Source: Candidatus Mediterraneibacter pullicola (lineage in GTDB: Bacteria; Bacillota; Clostridia; Lachnospirales; Lachnospiraceae). Taken from it: a stretch of DNA of 64,000 nucleotides. Shown piece after piece: positions 54,048-63,471 of the stretch (position 1 is its first letter; the number at the start of each line of letters is the position of its first letter). The notes below the pieces were generated by a model that searched no databases, had not been told where the DNA came from, and was given only the letters and a program-made list of their open reading frames with translations. The translations under genes were made by a program, and so were the position numbers. Location of the stretch: contig DXAK01000045.1 in the NCBI GenBank assembly GCA_019117065.1, positions 1 to 64,000 on the forward strand, read 5' to 3'.

Positions 54048-54077
54048 CAGGGCTGCCGCATGAAAAGGGCAGCCCTG
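54048..54077 (-). terminator. Terminator of the vWA gene
   Basis: CAGGGCTGCC (54048-54057) pairs perfectly with GGCAGCCCTG (54068-54077). On the minus strand this follows the vWA stop, with a short spacer before T-rich sequence. Confidence 0.75.
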
Positions 54078-54104
54078 ATTTCAACTAAATGACCGGATAA
54101 ACTG

Positions 54105-55487
54105 CTATACGGTCACTGTTCCCTCACAGCACCGAAAATCTGTATCGATTGTGTTGGCAAAGACACGCACTTTCAGATTTCTCGGACTGCAGATGCCTTT
54201 CGGATCAGGCACGGAGACATTCAGATCTTCGGGAAGGACAAATCTGATACATTTTACTTGGATATCCCGGCAGGAAGGGTAGTTGTGGGCAGGAAGAGTG
54301 ATCGTCTTTAGACCTCTCTGGTATTCCTCGCCGTAAGAATCTACTTCCGTTAATACAACCGCCAGCGCGGTCTGCTTGTGCGGGCATACGCCTTTGACGG
54401 TGAGGTCAAGCTGGACGATCCTTCCGAGAGATTCCAGATATACATCCCCTAAATCCGCCACGAGAGAATCATGACATCCCTCCACTTTCAGCTCAACCGG
54501 AACCGGACAGGGCTCTGGAGTCACCACGATGCCGCAGTCCACGGATACGCTTGGGTCGGGAAATGTCACGACATTCCCCTCGGTATCCGAGTAGAGGATG
54601 GAAGCATTGACCTGTTTCGTGCCCGTGCTCTGACCGACGTGCATGACATAAAATTCAAGGGAGGCACCCTCGTTACCAGACACGCCAAGTTCAGAGATTT
54701 TCCACTGCAAAGTCGTATTACTGATCATCATAGCCGTACCTTTTGTCGGTGGGATGACGCTGGTAATGCGGAAATCCGGATTCACGGTCTCGTCGATCAC
54801 GATATCGGTCGCGCCCGGCTTGGAGATATTTGCCGCCAGATCGGCGAATAAGTTTTCAAGGTCTGCGTCGTCCGGCGTTACCGATACATGGGAAGCATCC
54901 GGGTCGGTTGCCCAGTCGTTTAATACATTTACGTCTATGCCGTCATCTCCAATCAAGCCGATGCAGTAAATGATGATACCCGACGCTCTGGCAGCGGCAG
55001 CGACCGGAGCAGGGGGAACACCGGATGTGGTTTTCCCGTCCGTGAACATAACGATCACACGGGCGTTGGGAGAAGCGGGATCAAAGAGCTGTACTGCTTT
55101 GGTGAAAGCGTCCGCATGGTTGGTGGAGCCGCCGGCGTTTAAGCTGTTGACCGCGCTTTTGAGCGCTGCGACCGATGTGATAAGCTGCGTGTCAGCCGTT
55201 GCGCTGTCCGCGAAACTGACGATCCCGATCCGGCTTCCTGAACCGATCGTCCCGTCTTTTGAACTGTCTGTTGCTTCATCGATAATGTCGATGAAGGTGT
55301 CCGCGCCCGCTTTCATGTTTGCGAGGGGAGTGCCTGTCATGCTGCCGGAGCGGTCGAGAACGAGAACGATATCCGTAGGATTGGAAGCGATGTCCGGAGC
55401 CGCCGACAGGGCAAGAGTTATCTTTAATGTTCCGTTACAGTCTATCTGGTCTGTGTTAATCTGTTTGTTAGAATTAGTAATACCCAT
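54105..55487 (-). CDS. von Willebrand factor A domain protein
   Basis: This 460-residue protein has no signal peptide. The vWA domain is at about 40-225, with an intact metal-ion-dependent adhesion site (DRSGSM, then a Thr in GGSTNHADA and an Asp in MFTDGKT). A beta-rich region follows (about 230-330), then a C-terminal region (about 335-460) with ten or so conserved cysteines. It lacks sorting or membrane signals, so it may be a spore surface or cytoplasmic protein. Start ATG 55487 follows GGAGG by 7 bases; another ATG 3 bases upstream is also in frame. Neighbours give no hint. Confidence 0.8.
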   Translation of the reverse strand: MGITNSNKQINTDQIDCNGTLKITLALSAAPDIASNPTDIVLVLDRSGSMTGTPLANMKAGADTFIDIIDEATDSSKDGTIGSGSRIGIVSFADSATADTQLITSVAALKSAVNSLNAGGSTNHADAFTKAVQLFDPASPNARVIVMFTDGKTTSGVPPAPVAAAARASGIIIYCIGLIGDDGIDVNVLNDWATDPDASHVSVTPDDADLENLFADLAANISKPGATDIVIDETVNPDFRITSVIPPTKGTAMMISNTTLQWKISELGVSGNEGASLEFYVMHVGQSTGTKQVNASILYSDTEGNVVTFPDPSVSVDCGIVVTPEPCPVPVELKVEGCHDSLVADLGDVYLESLGRIVQLDLTVKGVCPHKQTALAVVLTEVDSYGEEYQRGLKTITLPAHNYPSCRDIQVKCIRFVLPEDLNVSVPDPKGICSPRNLKVRVFANTIDTDFRCCEGTVTV

Positions 55488-55633
55488 CATATTACCTCCA
55501 TATATATAGTAAAAGGAGAGCTCTGCCTTATACTACATCATATGTGGGGATGCAGAAAATGTTCAGTATTTATATAATTGTTATTTCAAAAGAAAACAAT
55601 GAAAATTTTTCATACAAATTGTTATAAAAACAG

Positions 55634-55661
55634 TTGACATACAAGAAAAAGGTGGTATTAT
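55634..55661 (+). promoter_or_regulatory. Promoter of the sugar/polyol operon
   Basis: TTGACA (55634-55639), 16 bases and TATTAT (55656-55661), about 60 bases upstream of the pfkB-like gene. Confidence 0.7.
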
Positions 55662-55673
55662 ATACATAATAGT

Positions 55674-55686
55674 TGTTGAATCAACA
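55674..55686 (+). promoter_or_regulatory. Operator-like palindrome TGTTGA-A-TCAACA
   Basis: A perfect 6-bp palindrome with one centre base lies about 12 bases after the -10 of the operon promoter, where a repressor would block transcription. The DeoR-type protein encoded at 58068 is the likely candidate to bind. Confidence 0.55.
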
Positions 55687-55719
55687 CAAAATAACTGTCA
55701 AAACAAAAGGAGGTTTGCC

Positions 55720-56652
55720 ATGATTTACACGGTAACATTGAATCCGGCTTTGGACAAAACGGTTGAAATCCCGTCGCTGACGATTGACGCGGTCAACCGG
55801 ATTACGACCATGAGAACGGATCCGGGGGGAAAGGGGATCAATGTCTCGAAAGTCATCAGTAAACTGGGAGGGAAGAGCATTGCTTCCGGAATTCTCGGTG
55901 GAGATACCGGACGGGCAATTTTGTCAGCGTTAAAGGAGATGGAACTTGAGACCTGCTTCCATTTTGTGAATGGTGAGACGCGGACGAACATGAAGGTTAT
56001 CGACCCTGTCAGCCGCACAAATACCGACATCAATGAACCGGGAGTGACGGTGTCTGAGGAAATACTGTCAGGACTTTTAAAAGAGCTTCTGGAGATAGTC
56101 AGGGAAGACGATATCGTAGTTATTTCGGGAAGCATGCCGAAGGGTTCTCCAAAGGAGACATACTTCACGTGGACAAAGGCATTTAATGCGAAGGGAGCAA
56201 AGGTCCTCCTCGATGCGGACGGAGAACTTCTCAAGGCGGGACTTAAGGCCTCCCCATATCTTATCAAGCCGAACAACCACGAGCTGTCAGCCTTTGTAGG
56301 ACGAACTCTAGAGACTCCGGAAGAGCTGGCTGTGACAGCGCGGGAGATTATGAAGGAGTACGGCATTGCGAAAGTTGTGGTGTCCATGGGCGGCGACGGA
56401 GCGCTGTATGTGACGAAAGATGAGTCAATCTATGCAGAGGGATTAAAGGTTCCCGTAGGCAGCACGGTTGGCGCAGGAGACAGCGTGGTGGCAGCTCTGG
56501 CGGTGGCTGAGGAATCCGGTATGAGTCTGGAGGAGACGGTGAGGCTCTCCACAGCGACGGGAGCGGCGAACGTAATGTGCAGCGGGACACAGGCGGCAGA
56601 ATTCGAAGTGATAAAGGATCTGATTCCGAAAGTTGTATTCCGACATATTTAA
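55720..56652 (+). CDS. PfkB-family phosphofructokinase-like kinase
   Basis: This 310-residue sugar-phosphate kinase of the PfkB/LacC/FruK type has the N-terminal TLNPALDKTVE signature of 1-phosphofructokinases and tagatose 6-phosphate kinases and the C-terminal GAGDSVVAALAVA phosphate loop. It probably adds the second phosphate to a ketose phosphate (fructose 1-phosphate or tagatose 6-phosphate). AAAGGAGG precedes the ATG. It is the first gene of the locus with a dehydrogenase, regulator and PTS genes. The exact substrate is not decided by sequence. Confidence 0.88.
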   Translation: MIYTVTLNPALDKTVEIPSLTIDAVNRITTMRTDPGGKGINVSKVISKLGGKSIASGILGGDTGRAILSALKEMELETCFHFVNGETRTNMKVIDPVSRTNTDINEPGVTVSEEILSGLLKELLEIVREDDIVVISGSMPKGSPKETYFTWTKAFNAKGAKVLLDADGELLKAGLKASPYLIKPNNHELSAFVGRTLETPEELAVTAREIMKEYGIAKVVVSMGGDGALYVTKDESIYAEGLKVPVGSTVGAGDSVVAALAVAEESGMSLEETVRLSTATGAANVMCSGTQAAEFEVIKDLIPKVVFRHI

Positions 56653-56744
56653 ATTTTTAAACAAAAATTAGATTTTTATTTCAAAAATAATTTCAATTGC
56701 AAATATATAAAATTTTTATTATGATAAAGAAAGGAGCTTTATTT

Positions 56745-58013
56745 ATGAAAGCAAAAGGTGTACGTCTTCACGCGGCAAATGATCTGAGACTTGAGGAGTT
56801 TGAGCTTCCTGAGATCACAGATGATGAAATTCTTGTAAAGGTGGTTTCCGACAGTATCTGTATGTCTACATACAAATGTGCCATTCTCGGGACAGCGCAT
56901 AAGCGTGTGCACGAGGATGTGGCAGAGCATCCGGCGATCATGGGACATGAGTTTGCGGGAGATATCGTACAGGTGGGAAAGAACCATCAAGATAAGTTCA
57001 AACCGGGGATGAAATTTACACTCCAGCCGGCGCTGAACTACAAGGGAACCATGTGGAGCCCGGGATACTCCTACGAGTTCTTCGGCGGGGATACGACATA
57101 TTGCGTGATTCCGGCGGAGGTTATGGAGCTAGGATGTCTTCTGGAGTACAAAGGACGTGCCTATTATGAGGCATCTTTGGCCGAGCCGATGTCCTGCAGT
57201 ATCGGTGCGTTTAATGCCGCATACCACACACAGATGGGTGTGTATACCCATGAGATGGGAATTAAAGAAGGCGGAAAGCTTGCGATTATGGCAGGCGCAG
57301 GACCGATGGGACTCGGGGCTCTCACATATGCGCTTCACCGCGATGTACGTCCGTCCATGATCGTGGTGACAGATATCAATCAGGAACGGCTTGACAGGGC
57401 GGCAGCCTTATTCCCGCCTGAGGATGCCGCGAAAGACGGTATCGAACTGCATTTTGTCAATACAGGGAATTTTGAGGATCCAGTAGGGGAACTGATGCGT
57501 ATCTCAGGAGGCAAAGGTTACGACGATGTGCTCTGCTATGCGCCGGTTGCTTCTGTTGTGACACAGTCCAGTGCAATCTTAGGAAGAGATGGATGTCTGA
57601 ATTTCTTCGCGGGTCCGACGGATAATAAGTTTAGCGCTGAGATGAATTTTTATGATGTGCACTACAACTCAACTCATGTCATGGGAACGACAGGAGGAAA
57701 TACGGATGATATGATCGAGTCTCTTGAGCTTACGGCGGCGGGACGCATCGACCCGGCAGTTATGGTTACACATATCGGCGGTCTGGACTCTGTCGCGGAG
57801 ACGACTTTGAATCTGCCCAAGATCCCGGGCGGCAAGAAACTGATCTATACACACCTTTCCATGCCGCTGACAGCGCTTACGGATCTGCGTGCAAAGGGAG
57901 AGACAGACGGTGATAAGAGATTGACGGAGCTGGCGGATATCGTGGATGCCCACAAAGGGTTGTGGAGCCCGGAGGCAGAGGAATACCTGCTTGCAAACTT
58001 TATTGAAGAATAA
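56745..58013 (+). CDS. Zinc-dependent medium-chain dehydrogenase (SorE-like)
   Basis: This 422-residue protein has the catalytic-zinc residues of medium-chain dehydrogenases (Cys in SDSICMST and His in IMGHEFAGDIV), and a nucleotide-binding GAGPMGLGALTYAL loop. It lacks the structural-zinc cysteine set, as do L-sorbose 1-phosphate reductases (SorE), whose length and segments it shares. ATG 56745 follows AAAGGAG. It probably interconverts a polyol phosphate with a ketose phosphate, feeding the kinase encoded just upstream. Confidence 0.8.
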   Translation: MKAKGVRLHAANDLRLEEFELPEITDDEILVKVVSDSICMSTYKCAILGTAHKRVHEDVAEHPAIMGHEFAGDIVQVGKNHQDKFKPGMKFTLQPALNYKGTMWSPGYSYEFFGGDTTYCVIPAEVMELGCLLEYKGRAYYEASLAEPMSCSIGAFNAAYHTQMGVYTHEMGIKEGGKLAIMAGAGPMGLGALTYALHRDVRPSMIVVTDINQERLDRAAALFPPEDAAKDGIELHFVNTGNFEDPVGELMRISGGKGYDDVLCYAPVASVVTQSSAILGRDGCLNFFAGPTDNKFSAEMNFYDVHYNSTHVMGTTGGNTDDMIESLELTAAGRIDPAVMVTHIGGLDSVAETTLNLPKIPGGKKLIYTHLSMPLTALTDLRAKGETDGDKRLTELADIVDAHKGLWSPEAEEYLLANFIEE

Positions 58014-58067
58014 GTGTGTCAGGACATCCCATCCGTGTTGTCCTGACGCGGATGGGAGGAATGATCT

Positions 58068-58829
58068 ATGGAATCAATGGAAATGCGCAGAGATGCGATT
58101 GTTCAGCTGATCAATGAAAAAGGAACCGTAACCTTTGCACAGATTAAAAAGGAATTTCCCAATGTATCGGAAATGACCCTGCGCACGGATCTGAAGCTGC
58201 TTGATGAGGAGAAGCGGATTCTCCGTGTGCACGGTGGGGCGAAATCCGTACAGGTTATCATAGGCACAGATGGTTTTCTCAACAGGAAATCGGTCCGGAA
58301 TATCCCGGAAAAACAGGCAATTGCGAGAAAAGCTTTGACACTGCTCCGACCGGACACGACAGTTTTTTTAGATTCCGGAAGCACGGCTACTGTGTTCGCA
58401 CGGCAGATCCCCGATCAGTCCTTTCTGATCTACACGACGGGACTAAGCTGCGCCACAGAATTGGCTAATCTCTCGAATCCCACGGTGATGCTTCCCGGGG
58501 GGAGATTGAATCGTTACAGTCAGAGCGTGTTTGGATTCTCTGCTATCAAGGAACTGGAGCGGGTGCATTTTGATCAGGCGTTTTTGGGTGTCACCGGATA
58601 TCACCCGTCCACGGGATTCTCCTGCGGCATCAGCGACGAGGCTTTCTTAAAACAAACTGCGATCCGGCAGTCCGAGAAAGTGGTTGCCCTGATGGATTCC
58701 TCAAAAATCAATGTGAAGTGCAGTTTTAGTTTCGGGACACTGTCAGATGTGGATATCATAGTGTCCGATGGAAAACTGCCGGAGGAATTTCTTCTTGAAT
58801 GTAAAAGGTACGGTGTGGAGGTTTTGTGA
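58068..58829 (+). CDS. DeoR-family transcriptional regulator
   Basis: This 253-residue regulator has an N-terminal helix-turn-helix (about 5-58, VTFAQIKKEFPNVSEMTLR) and a sugar-phosphate-isomerase-like effector domain with the DSGSTATVFARQ and TTGLSCATELA signatures. It is encoded between the dehydrogenase and the mannitol-type PTS gene and is likely to repress the operon until a sugar phosphate binds. Confidence 0.92.
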   Translation: MESMEMRRDAIVQLINEKGTVTFAQIKKEFPNVSEMTLRTDLKLLDEEKRILRVHGGAKSVQVIIGTDGFLNRKSVRNIPEKQAIARKALTLLRPDTTVFLDSGSTATVFARQIPDQSFLIYTTGLSCATELANLSNPTVMLPGGRLNRYSQSVFGFSAIKELERVHFDQAFLGVTGYHPSTGFSCGISDEAFLKQTAIRQSEKVVALMDSSKINVKCSFSFGTLSDVDIIVSDGKLPEEFLLECKRYGVEVL

Positions 58830-58895
58830 AATCCTGATATAGATGGCTGAACCATTCTCCATAGAGGGATTGAGAAGTGAATGGAGGACGGTTTC

Positions 58896-60758
58896 GTGAA
58901 AAATAGTGTACAACGATTTGGTAAATTTTTATCGGCGATGGTTATGCCGAACATCGGTGCTCTGATCGCCTTTGGCTTTCTTGCCGCATTCTTTATTGAC
59001 ACCGGATGGATTCCTAATGAGGGATTCAACAGTCTGGTCAGCCCCATGCTCACCTATCTAATTCCCATCTTGATCGCCTCTACCGGAGGCCGTATGATCG
59101 GAGGAGACCGTGGAAGGGTGGTAGGAGCTATTGCTGTGATCGGAGCGATTATGAGCAACACGGAGATCACGATGCTTATGGCAGCTATGGTTATGGGTCC
59201 TCTCGCGGGCTTTTGCATCAAAAAGTTTGATCAGTTCATGGAGGGGAGGATGCCGGCTGGCTTTGAGATGCTGATTAACAACTTTTCCTCGGGCATTATC
59301 GGAATGATACTTGCGATGCTCGGATATATCGCGATCGGCCCTCTTATGAGCGGTATTCTTGCGGTGCTGTCCGCGGGGGTTGGACTGCTGGTGACCCATG
59401 GTTTGCTTCCGCTTGTTTCGGTATTCATTGAACCGGCAAAAGTCTTGTTTCTGAATAACGCGATCAACCATGGTATCTTTACGCCGCTTGCTACAGAACA
59501 AGCGGCGGAGTTTGGGAAGTCTATCATGTATATGTTGGAGCCTAACCCGGGACCGGGGCTTGGAGTTTTGCTGGCGTATATGTTCTTCTGTAAAGATAAG
59601 GTGACGAGGGATTCTGCGCCAGGCGCTGTAATCATTCATCTGTTGGGAGGTATTCACGAAATATATTTCCCGTATATCCTGATGAACCCATTGGTGATCG
59701 TTGCTCCGATTCTCGGGAATATGGCTGCGATCTTCTGGTTTACCCTGACAGACTGCGGTCTGGTGGGACCGGCTTCTCCGGGATCCATCATTGCCTATCT
59801 GATGATGAGTCCGGGATCCGATATGATCAAGGTGATCGTAGGGGGTTTGATTGCGACAGGAATTTCCTTTGCTGTTGCCTCGCCAATTGTCAAGATGGCA
59901 GGTGGAAAGAGTCTGGAAGAGGCGCAGAATGAGATGGCGTCCATGAAGGCTGTGTCCAAGGGAGAAACAGTGGTGCCGGGTACCATTGATCGCTCTGCAG
60001 AGATTAAAAAAATTATTTTTGCCTGTGATGCAGGAATGGGTTCTTCCGCGATGGGAGCGACGAAGTTCAGGAACCGTATCAAGACAGACCGCCCGGACAT
60101 CACGGTGTCCAATACGTCTGTGGACAACATTCCATCAGACTGTGATATTGCGGTGGTGCAGGCGACACTGGCAGCACGCGCGAAGAAATCCGCTCCGCAA
60201 GCACAGCTGATCTCGATAGGCAATTTCCTCGCGGATCCTGCTCTGGATGCGCTGTATGTACAGCTTACTACAGGCGATGCTCCGGCGGCTCCGGCGGGAG
60301 AGAATACAGATATCATCATCCCGGATACACCGATTAAGAAACAAGTGATCATTGAGGAAGGCATTAAGCTGGGTCAGAAACCGGTTACGAAGGAAGAAGC
60401 CATCCAATCTGCCGGTGAGCTTTTAGTGAAACTTGGCTATGTGGATGAGTCTTATGTGGATGCGATGCAGGAACGGGAAAAGCTGGTATCTACCTACATG
60501 GGAATGGGAGTTGCGATTCCTCATGGGACGACTCAGGCAAAAGGTACTGTAAAGAAAACGGGCATTGTGTTCCTCCAGTATCCGGAGGGCGTTGACTTTG
60601 GAGCAGAAAAGGCTCAGCTTGTATTTGGAATTGCTGGAATCGGCGATGAGCATCTGGATCTCCTTGGAAAACTCTGTACGTTGCTTGAAGATCCAGCTTT
60701 TTTAGAGACGCTGAAAACTACGGATGATGTGAAGTGGGTATTGGAACAGCTGTCGTAG
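58896..60758 (+). CDS. PTS mannitol-type transporter EIICBA
   Basis: This 620-residue fusion has three PTS parts. EIIC (about 1-340) starts with KNSVQRFGKFLSAMVMPNIG, matching MtlA, and has 6-8 hydrophobic helices and the GGIHEIYFPYIL motif. EIIB (about 365-460) has the phospho-Cys in FACDAGMGSSAMGA. EIIA (about 480-620) has the phospho-His in AIPHGT. GTG 58896 is preferred: GGAGG 8 bases upstream, and the protein then starts as MtlA does; ATG 58881 is in frame but has no RBS. It imports and phosphorylates a hexitol such as mannitol; no mtlD gene is adjacent. Confidence 0.88.
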   Translation: MKNSVQRFGKFLSAMVMPNIGALIAFGFLAAFFIDTGWIPNEGFNSLVSPMLTYLIPILIASTGGRMIGGDRGRVVGAIAVIGAIMSNTEITMLMAAMVMGPLAGFCIKKFDQFMEGRMPAGFEMLINNFSSGIIGMILAMLGYIAIGPLMSGILAVLSAGVGLLVTHGLLPLVSVFIEPAKVLFLNNAINHGIFTPLATEQAAEFGKSIMYMLEPNPGPGLGVLLAYMFFCKDKVTRDSAPGAVIIHLLGGIHEIYFPYILMNPLVIVAPILGNMAAIFWFTLTDCGLVGPASPGSIIAYLMMSPGSDMIKVIVGGLIATGISFAVASPIVKMAGGKSLEEAQNEMASMKAVSKGETVVPGTIDRSAEIKKIIFACDAGMGSSAMGATKFRNRIKTDRPDITVSNTSVDNIPSDCDIAVVQATLAARAKKSAPQAQLISIGNFLADPALDALYVQLTTGDAPAAPAGENTDIIIPDTPIKKQVIIEEGIKLGQKPVTKEEAIQSAGELLVKLGYVDESYVDAMQEREKLVSTYMGMGVAIPHGTTQAKGTVKKTGIVFLQYPEGVDFGAEKAQLVFGIAGIGDEHLDLLGKLCTLLEDPAFLETLKTTDDVKWVLEQLS

Positions 60759-60801
60759 CAACGAAGGGAAAAGCAATAGCAAAATATCATTGAAAAGGAA
60801 G

Positions 60802-60851
60802 AAACACGTCTATGCAGGTATCGGGGAACCGATATCCGCATAGACGTGTTT
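60802..60851 (+). terminator. Terminator of the EIICBA gene
   Basis: Arms of 23 bases (60802-60824 with 60829-60851), with two mismatches, centred on CGG/CCG, with a T-rich end. Confidence 0.85.
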
Positions 60852-61043
60852 TGTGACTGGAGCAGTTATCGCGATAGATAATCTGCAATTTATATCATAT
60901 ACTGCGCCGCGATTCATAAAATAATACGAGTGATTGTAACTTTTGTGAGAAAGATGTAAAATTTTCCTATATTTTTTATTAAAATTCTATAATCAAAAAT
61001 GCAAAAGGGCGCATAAAAAGTGCAAACTAATTAGGATAAAGTC

Positions 61044-61052
61044 TGGTATAAT
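61044..61052 (+). promoter_or_regulatory. Extended -10 promoter of the mannose-type PTS
   Basis: TGG followed by TATAAT, with no clear -35 box. No -24/-12 (sigma-54) promoter is visible, unlike many mannose-family PTS operons of Firmicutes. Confidence 0.6.
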
Positions 61053-61110
61053 AAATCACATAAGCAGATTTTACTTGAATGCTAATTCTTAAAGAAAGGA
61101 GGATGCAGGC

Positions 61111-61587
61111 ATGCCAGATATTAGGTTGACAAGAATTGACAATCGTCTGATTCACGGTCAGGTGGCAACACAGTGGTGCGGCGTCGTAGGCGCGAATCTT
61201 CTTCTTGTTGCGAATGATGCAGTTGCCGGGGATGAATTTCGTCAAGGACTGATGAACATGGCGGCGCCGTCATACGCGCAGACACGTTTCTTCACGATCC
61301 AGAAGACAATCGATATCATTCACAAGGCTTCTGCGAATCAGCACATTGCAATTATCTGCGAAACGCCTCAGGATGTGCTCAAGCTCGTTGAGGGCGGAGT
61401 TCCGATTAAGAAGGTGAATATCGGAAACATGCACATGGCTGACGGCAAACGTCAGGTCGCAACGTCAGTTGCGGTAGACGACGATGATGTTGCAACTTTT
61501 AAAAAGCTGCAGGATCTTGGCGTGGAGCTTGAGATCAAGAGAGTTCCGGACACGCCGACAGAGAGCATCGACAAATTATTTAAGTAA
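61111..61587 (+). CDS. PTS mannose/fructose/sorbose family EIIB component
   Basis: This 158-residue EIIB is of the mannose family, with the phospho-histidine in RLIHGQVATQW (about residue 15). It passes phosphate to the sugar bound by EIIC/EIID. GGAGG lies upstream. EIIC follows 39 bases later, and EIID overlaps EIIC. The EIIA protein expected for this family is not encoded nearby; the EIIA of the mannitol-type protein belongs to another class. Confidence 0.93.
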   Translation: MPDIRLTRIDNRLIHGQVATQWCGVVGANLLLVANDAVAGDEFRQGLMNMAAPSYAQTRFFTIQKTIDIIHKASANQHIAIICETPQDVLKLVEGGVPIKKVNIGNMHMADGKRQVATSVAVDDDDVATFKKLQDLGVELEIKRVPDTPTESIDKLFK

Positions 61588-61626
61588 TTACATCAGGTTT
61601 TATTGGTTAATTGGAAAGGAGTAAAT

Positions 61627-62457
61627 ATGGAGATATCAATCATCCAGGCGATTCTGGTCTTTGTTGTAGCCTTTATCATGGGTATCGACCAGTTCAGCTT
61701 TTTAGAGTCCTTATACCAGCCGATCGTTACCTGCCCGATCATCGGAGCAATCCTTGGTAACTTCGAGCTTGGTGTGGTAGTTGGTGGTGCTTACCAGCTT
61801 ATCCAGATCGGTTCCATGCCGATTGGTGGTGCACAGCCGCCGAACGCAATCCTCGGTGGTATTATGGCTACGATTTTTGCGGTTTCACTTAATATGGAAG
61901 CAACTGCAGACGGTGTTGGCGCTGCACTTGGTCTTGCTATTCCGTTCGCAGTATTTGGACAGTATGCTGTTACACTGACATTTACATTTATGTCCGGTAT
62001 GATGGCTAAGGCTGATAAGTACGCAGAGGAAGCTAATGTGAAAGGTATCCGCAACCTGAACTTCCTTGAGATGGGTGTTCTTGGATGCCTCTTCGGTATT
62101 CTGGCTGTAGCAGGTCTGTACGGCGGTTCTGCTCTCGGAAACACATTGCAGGATTTCTCCTACCAGTTCTCATGGGTAATGGCTGGTCTGGACGCAGCAG
62201 GCGGAGCTATGAAGTTCGTTGGATTCGCTATCCTGATGAAGGTTATGATGTCCAACGAGATGTGGGGATTCCTTCTGGCAGGTTTCGTTATGGCACTGCT
62301 TTGCAGCGCAAACGCGACAACTTCAGGAGCAACTCTGATCCTGTGTGCATTCGTAGGTGTTGCTATTGCAATCTATGACTTCTCAACACAGACAAAGATC
62401 AAACAGAACGCAGGCGCAGGCGCCGGCTTTGTAGGAGGTGACCAGGATGGCATATAA
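61627..62457 (+). CDS. PTS mannose/fructose/sorbose family EIIC component
   Basis: This 276-residue polytopic membrane protein has seven to eight hydrophobic helices and the GGAYQLIQIGSMPIGGAQPPN signature loop. It forms the transport channel with EIID. ATG 61627 follows AAAGGAG; the longer frame has no RBS. Its 3' end overlaps the EIID start by 11 bases. Confidence 0.92.
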   Translation: MEISIIQAILVFVVAFIMGIDQFSFLESLYQPIVTCPIIGAILGNFELGVVVGGAYQLIQIGSMPIGGAQPPNAILGGIMATIFAVSLNMEATADGVGAALGLAIPFAVFGQYAVTLTFTFMSGMMAKADKYAEEANVKGIRNLNFLEMGVLGCLFGILAVAGLYGGSALGNTLQDFSYQFSWVMAGLDAAGGAMKFVGFAILMKVMMSNEMWGFLLAGFVMALLCSANATTSGATLILCAFVGVAIAIYDFSTQTKIKQNAGAGAGFVGGDQDGI

Positions 62458-63367
62458 TATTCCAGATAAATATCAGGATCTGACTCCGGCACCGCAGCTG
62501 GATAAGAAGACGTTAAATAAGATGGTTTGGCTGTCCTGTTTCTTACAGGCATCCTTCAACTATGAGAGAATGCAGGCTTGTGGATGGCTTTGGAGCATGC
62601 TTCCGGGTCTTCAGAAAATACATACAAACAAAGAAGACTTAAAGGCTTCCATGGCGCACAACCTTGATTTCTTGAACACTCACCCGTTCCTTGTGACATT
62701 CGTAATGGGTATTGTTCTTTCACTTGAGCAGAACAAGGCTGATACACAGACGATCCGTTCCGTACGTATCTCCGCGGCAGGTCCGTTGGGTGGTATCGGT
62801 GACGCACTGTTTTGGCTGACACTTGTTCCGATCACAGCAGGACTTACGGCGAACATGGCAATGGAAGGACAGATCATCGGTGCGATCCTCTTCCTTATTA
62901 TCTTCAATGCAGTTCAGTTTATTGTTCGCTTCGGACTTATGTATTGGTCTTATGGACTTGGAACAAAAGCTGTTACTCTTCTTACATCTAATGCAAAAGA
63001 GTTTACACGTGCGGCAAGCATCCTTGGTATCTTCGTAGTTGGTGGTCTTATCGCAAACTACGGCGGTACAACAGTTCGTATGATCGTTGGTGATACACAG
63101 ATCAATATTCAGGGTCTGCTTGACGGCGTTCTGCCGAAGCTGATTCCGCTTCTGATCACACTTGGCATTTATGCGCTGATCAAGAAGGGCTGGACACCGG
63201 TTAGATGTATCATCCTCATTCTCGTAGTAGGTATTGTGGGTTGTGCATTCGGTATCTGGTCTGGTAACTCTCAGGCTATGGACGCAGACGGCAACACACT
63301 TCCGGGAGGATATACACCGCTTGTTGAGTGGTATGAGTACCCGGTTCCGGAAGAGACAGCTGAGTAA
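62447..63367 (+). CDS. PTS mannose/fructose/sorbose family EIID component
   Basis: This 306-residue EIID has the family segments SCFLQASFNYERMQACGW near the start and AAGPLGGIGDALFWLTL in the middle, then hydrophobic helices. AGGAGG is 8 bases upstream of ATG 62447, inside the EIIC gene. It completes an EIIB-EIIC-EIID set for uptake of a hexose, hexosamine or sorbose. A terminator follows. Confidence 0.92.
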   Translation: MAYNIPDKYQDLTPAPQLDKKTLNKMVWLSCFLQASFNYERMQACGWLWSMLPGLQKIHTNKEDLKASMAHNLDFLNTHPFLVTFVMGIVLSLEQNKADTQTIRSVRISAAGPLGGIGDALFWLTLVPITAGLTANMAMEGQIIGAILFLIIFNAVQFIVRFGLMYWSYGLGTKAVTLLTSNAKEFTRAASILGIFVVGGLIANYGGTTVRMIVGDTQINIQGLLDGVLPKLIPLLITLGIYALIKKGWTPVRCIILILVVGIVGCAFGIWSGNSQAMDADGNTLPGGYTPLVEWYEYPVPEETAE

Positions 63368-63410
63368 GCTGTAAATGAATAAACCTTTGACATATGATGC
63401 GTCAAAGAGA

Positions 63411-63442
63411 ATGAGGGGAGGGATCTTTATCCCCCCCTCATC
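63411..63442 (+). terminator. Terminator of the mannose-type PTS
   Basis: ATGAGGGG (about 63411) pairs with CCCCTCAT (about 63442) around GGGAT/ATCCC, with a short T-rich tail. Confidence 0.7.
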
Positions 63443-63471
63443 TTAATCTATAAGAGAAATCAGGTGGCTAT

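Larger units (their letters stand above)
60759..61110. other. Intergenic region (352 bases) between the two PTS systems
   Basis: It contains the EIICBA terminator (60802-60851), an AT-rich stretch and an extended -10 promoter (61044-61052) for the mannose-type genes. No gene is seen. Confidence 0.5.

Noticed and set aside
61021-61110. Sigma-54 (-24/-12) promoter before the mannose-type PTS
   Set aside because: No GG-N10-GC type spacing was found; an extended -10 box is seen instead.
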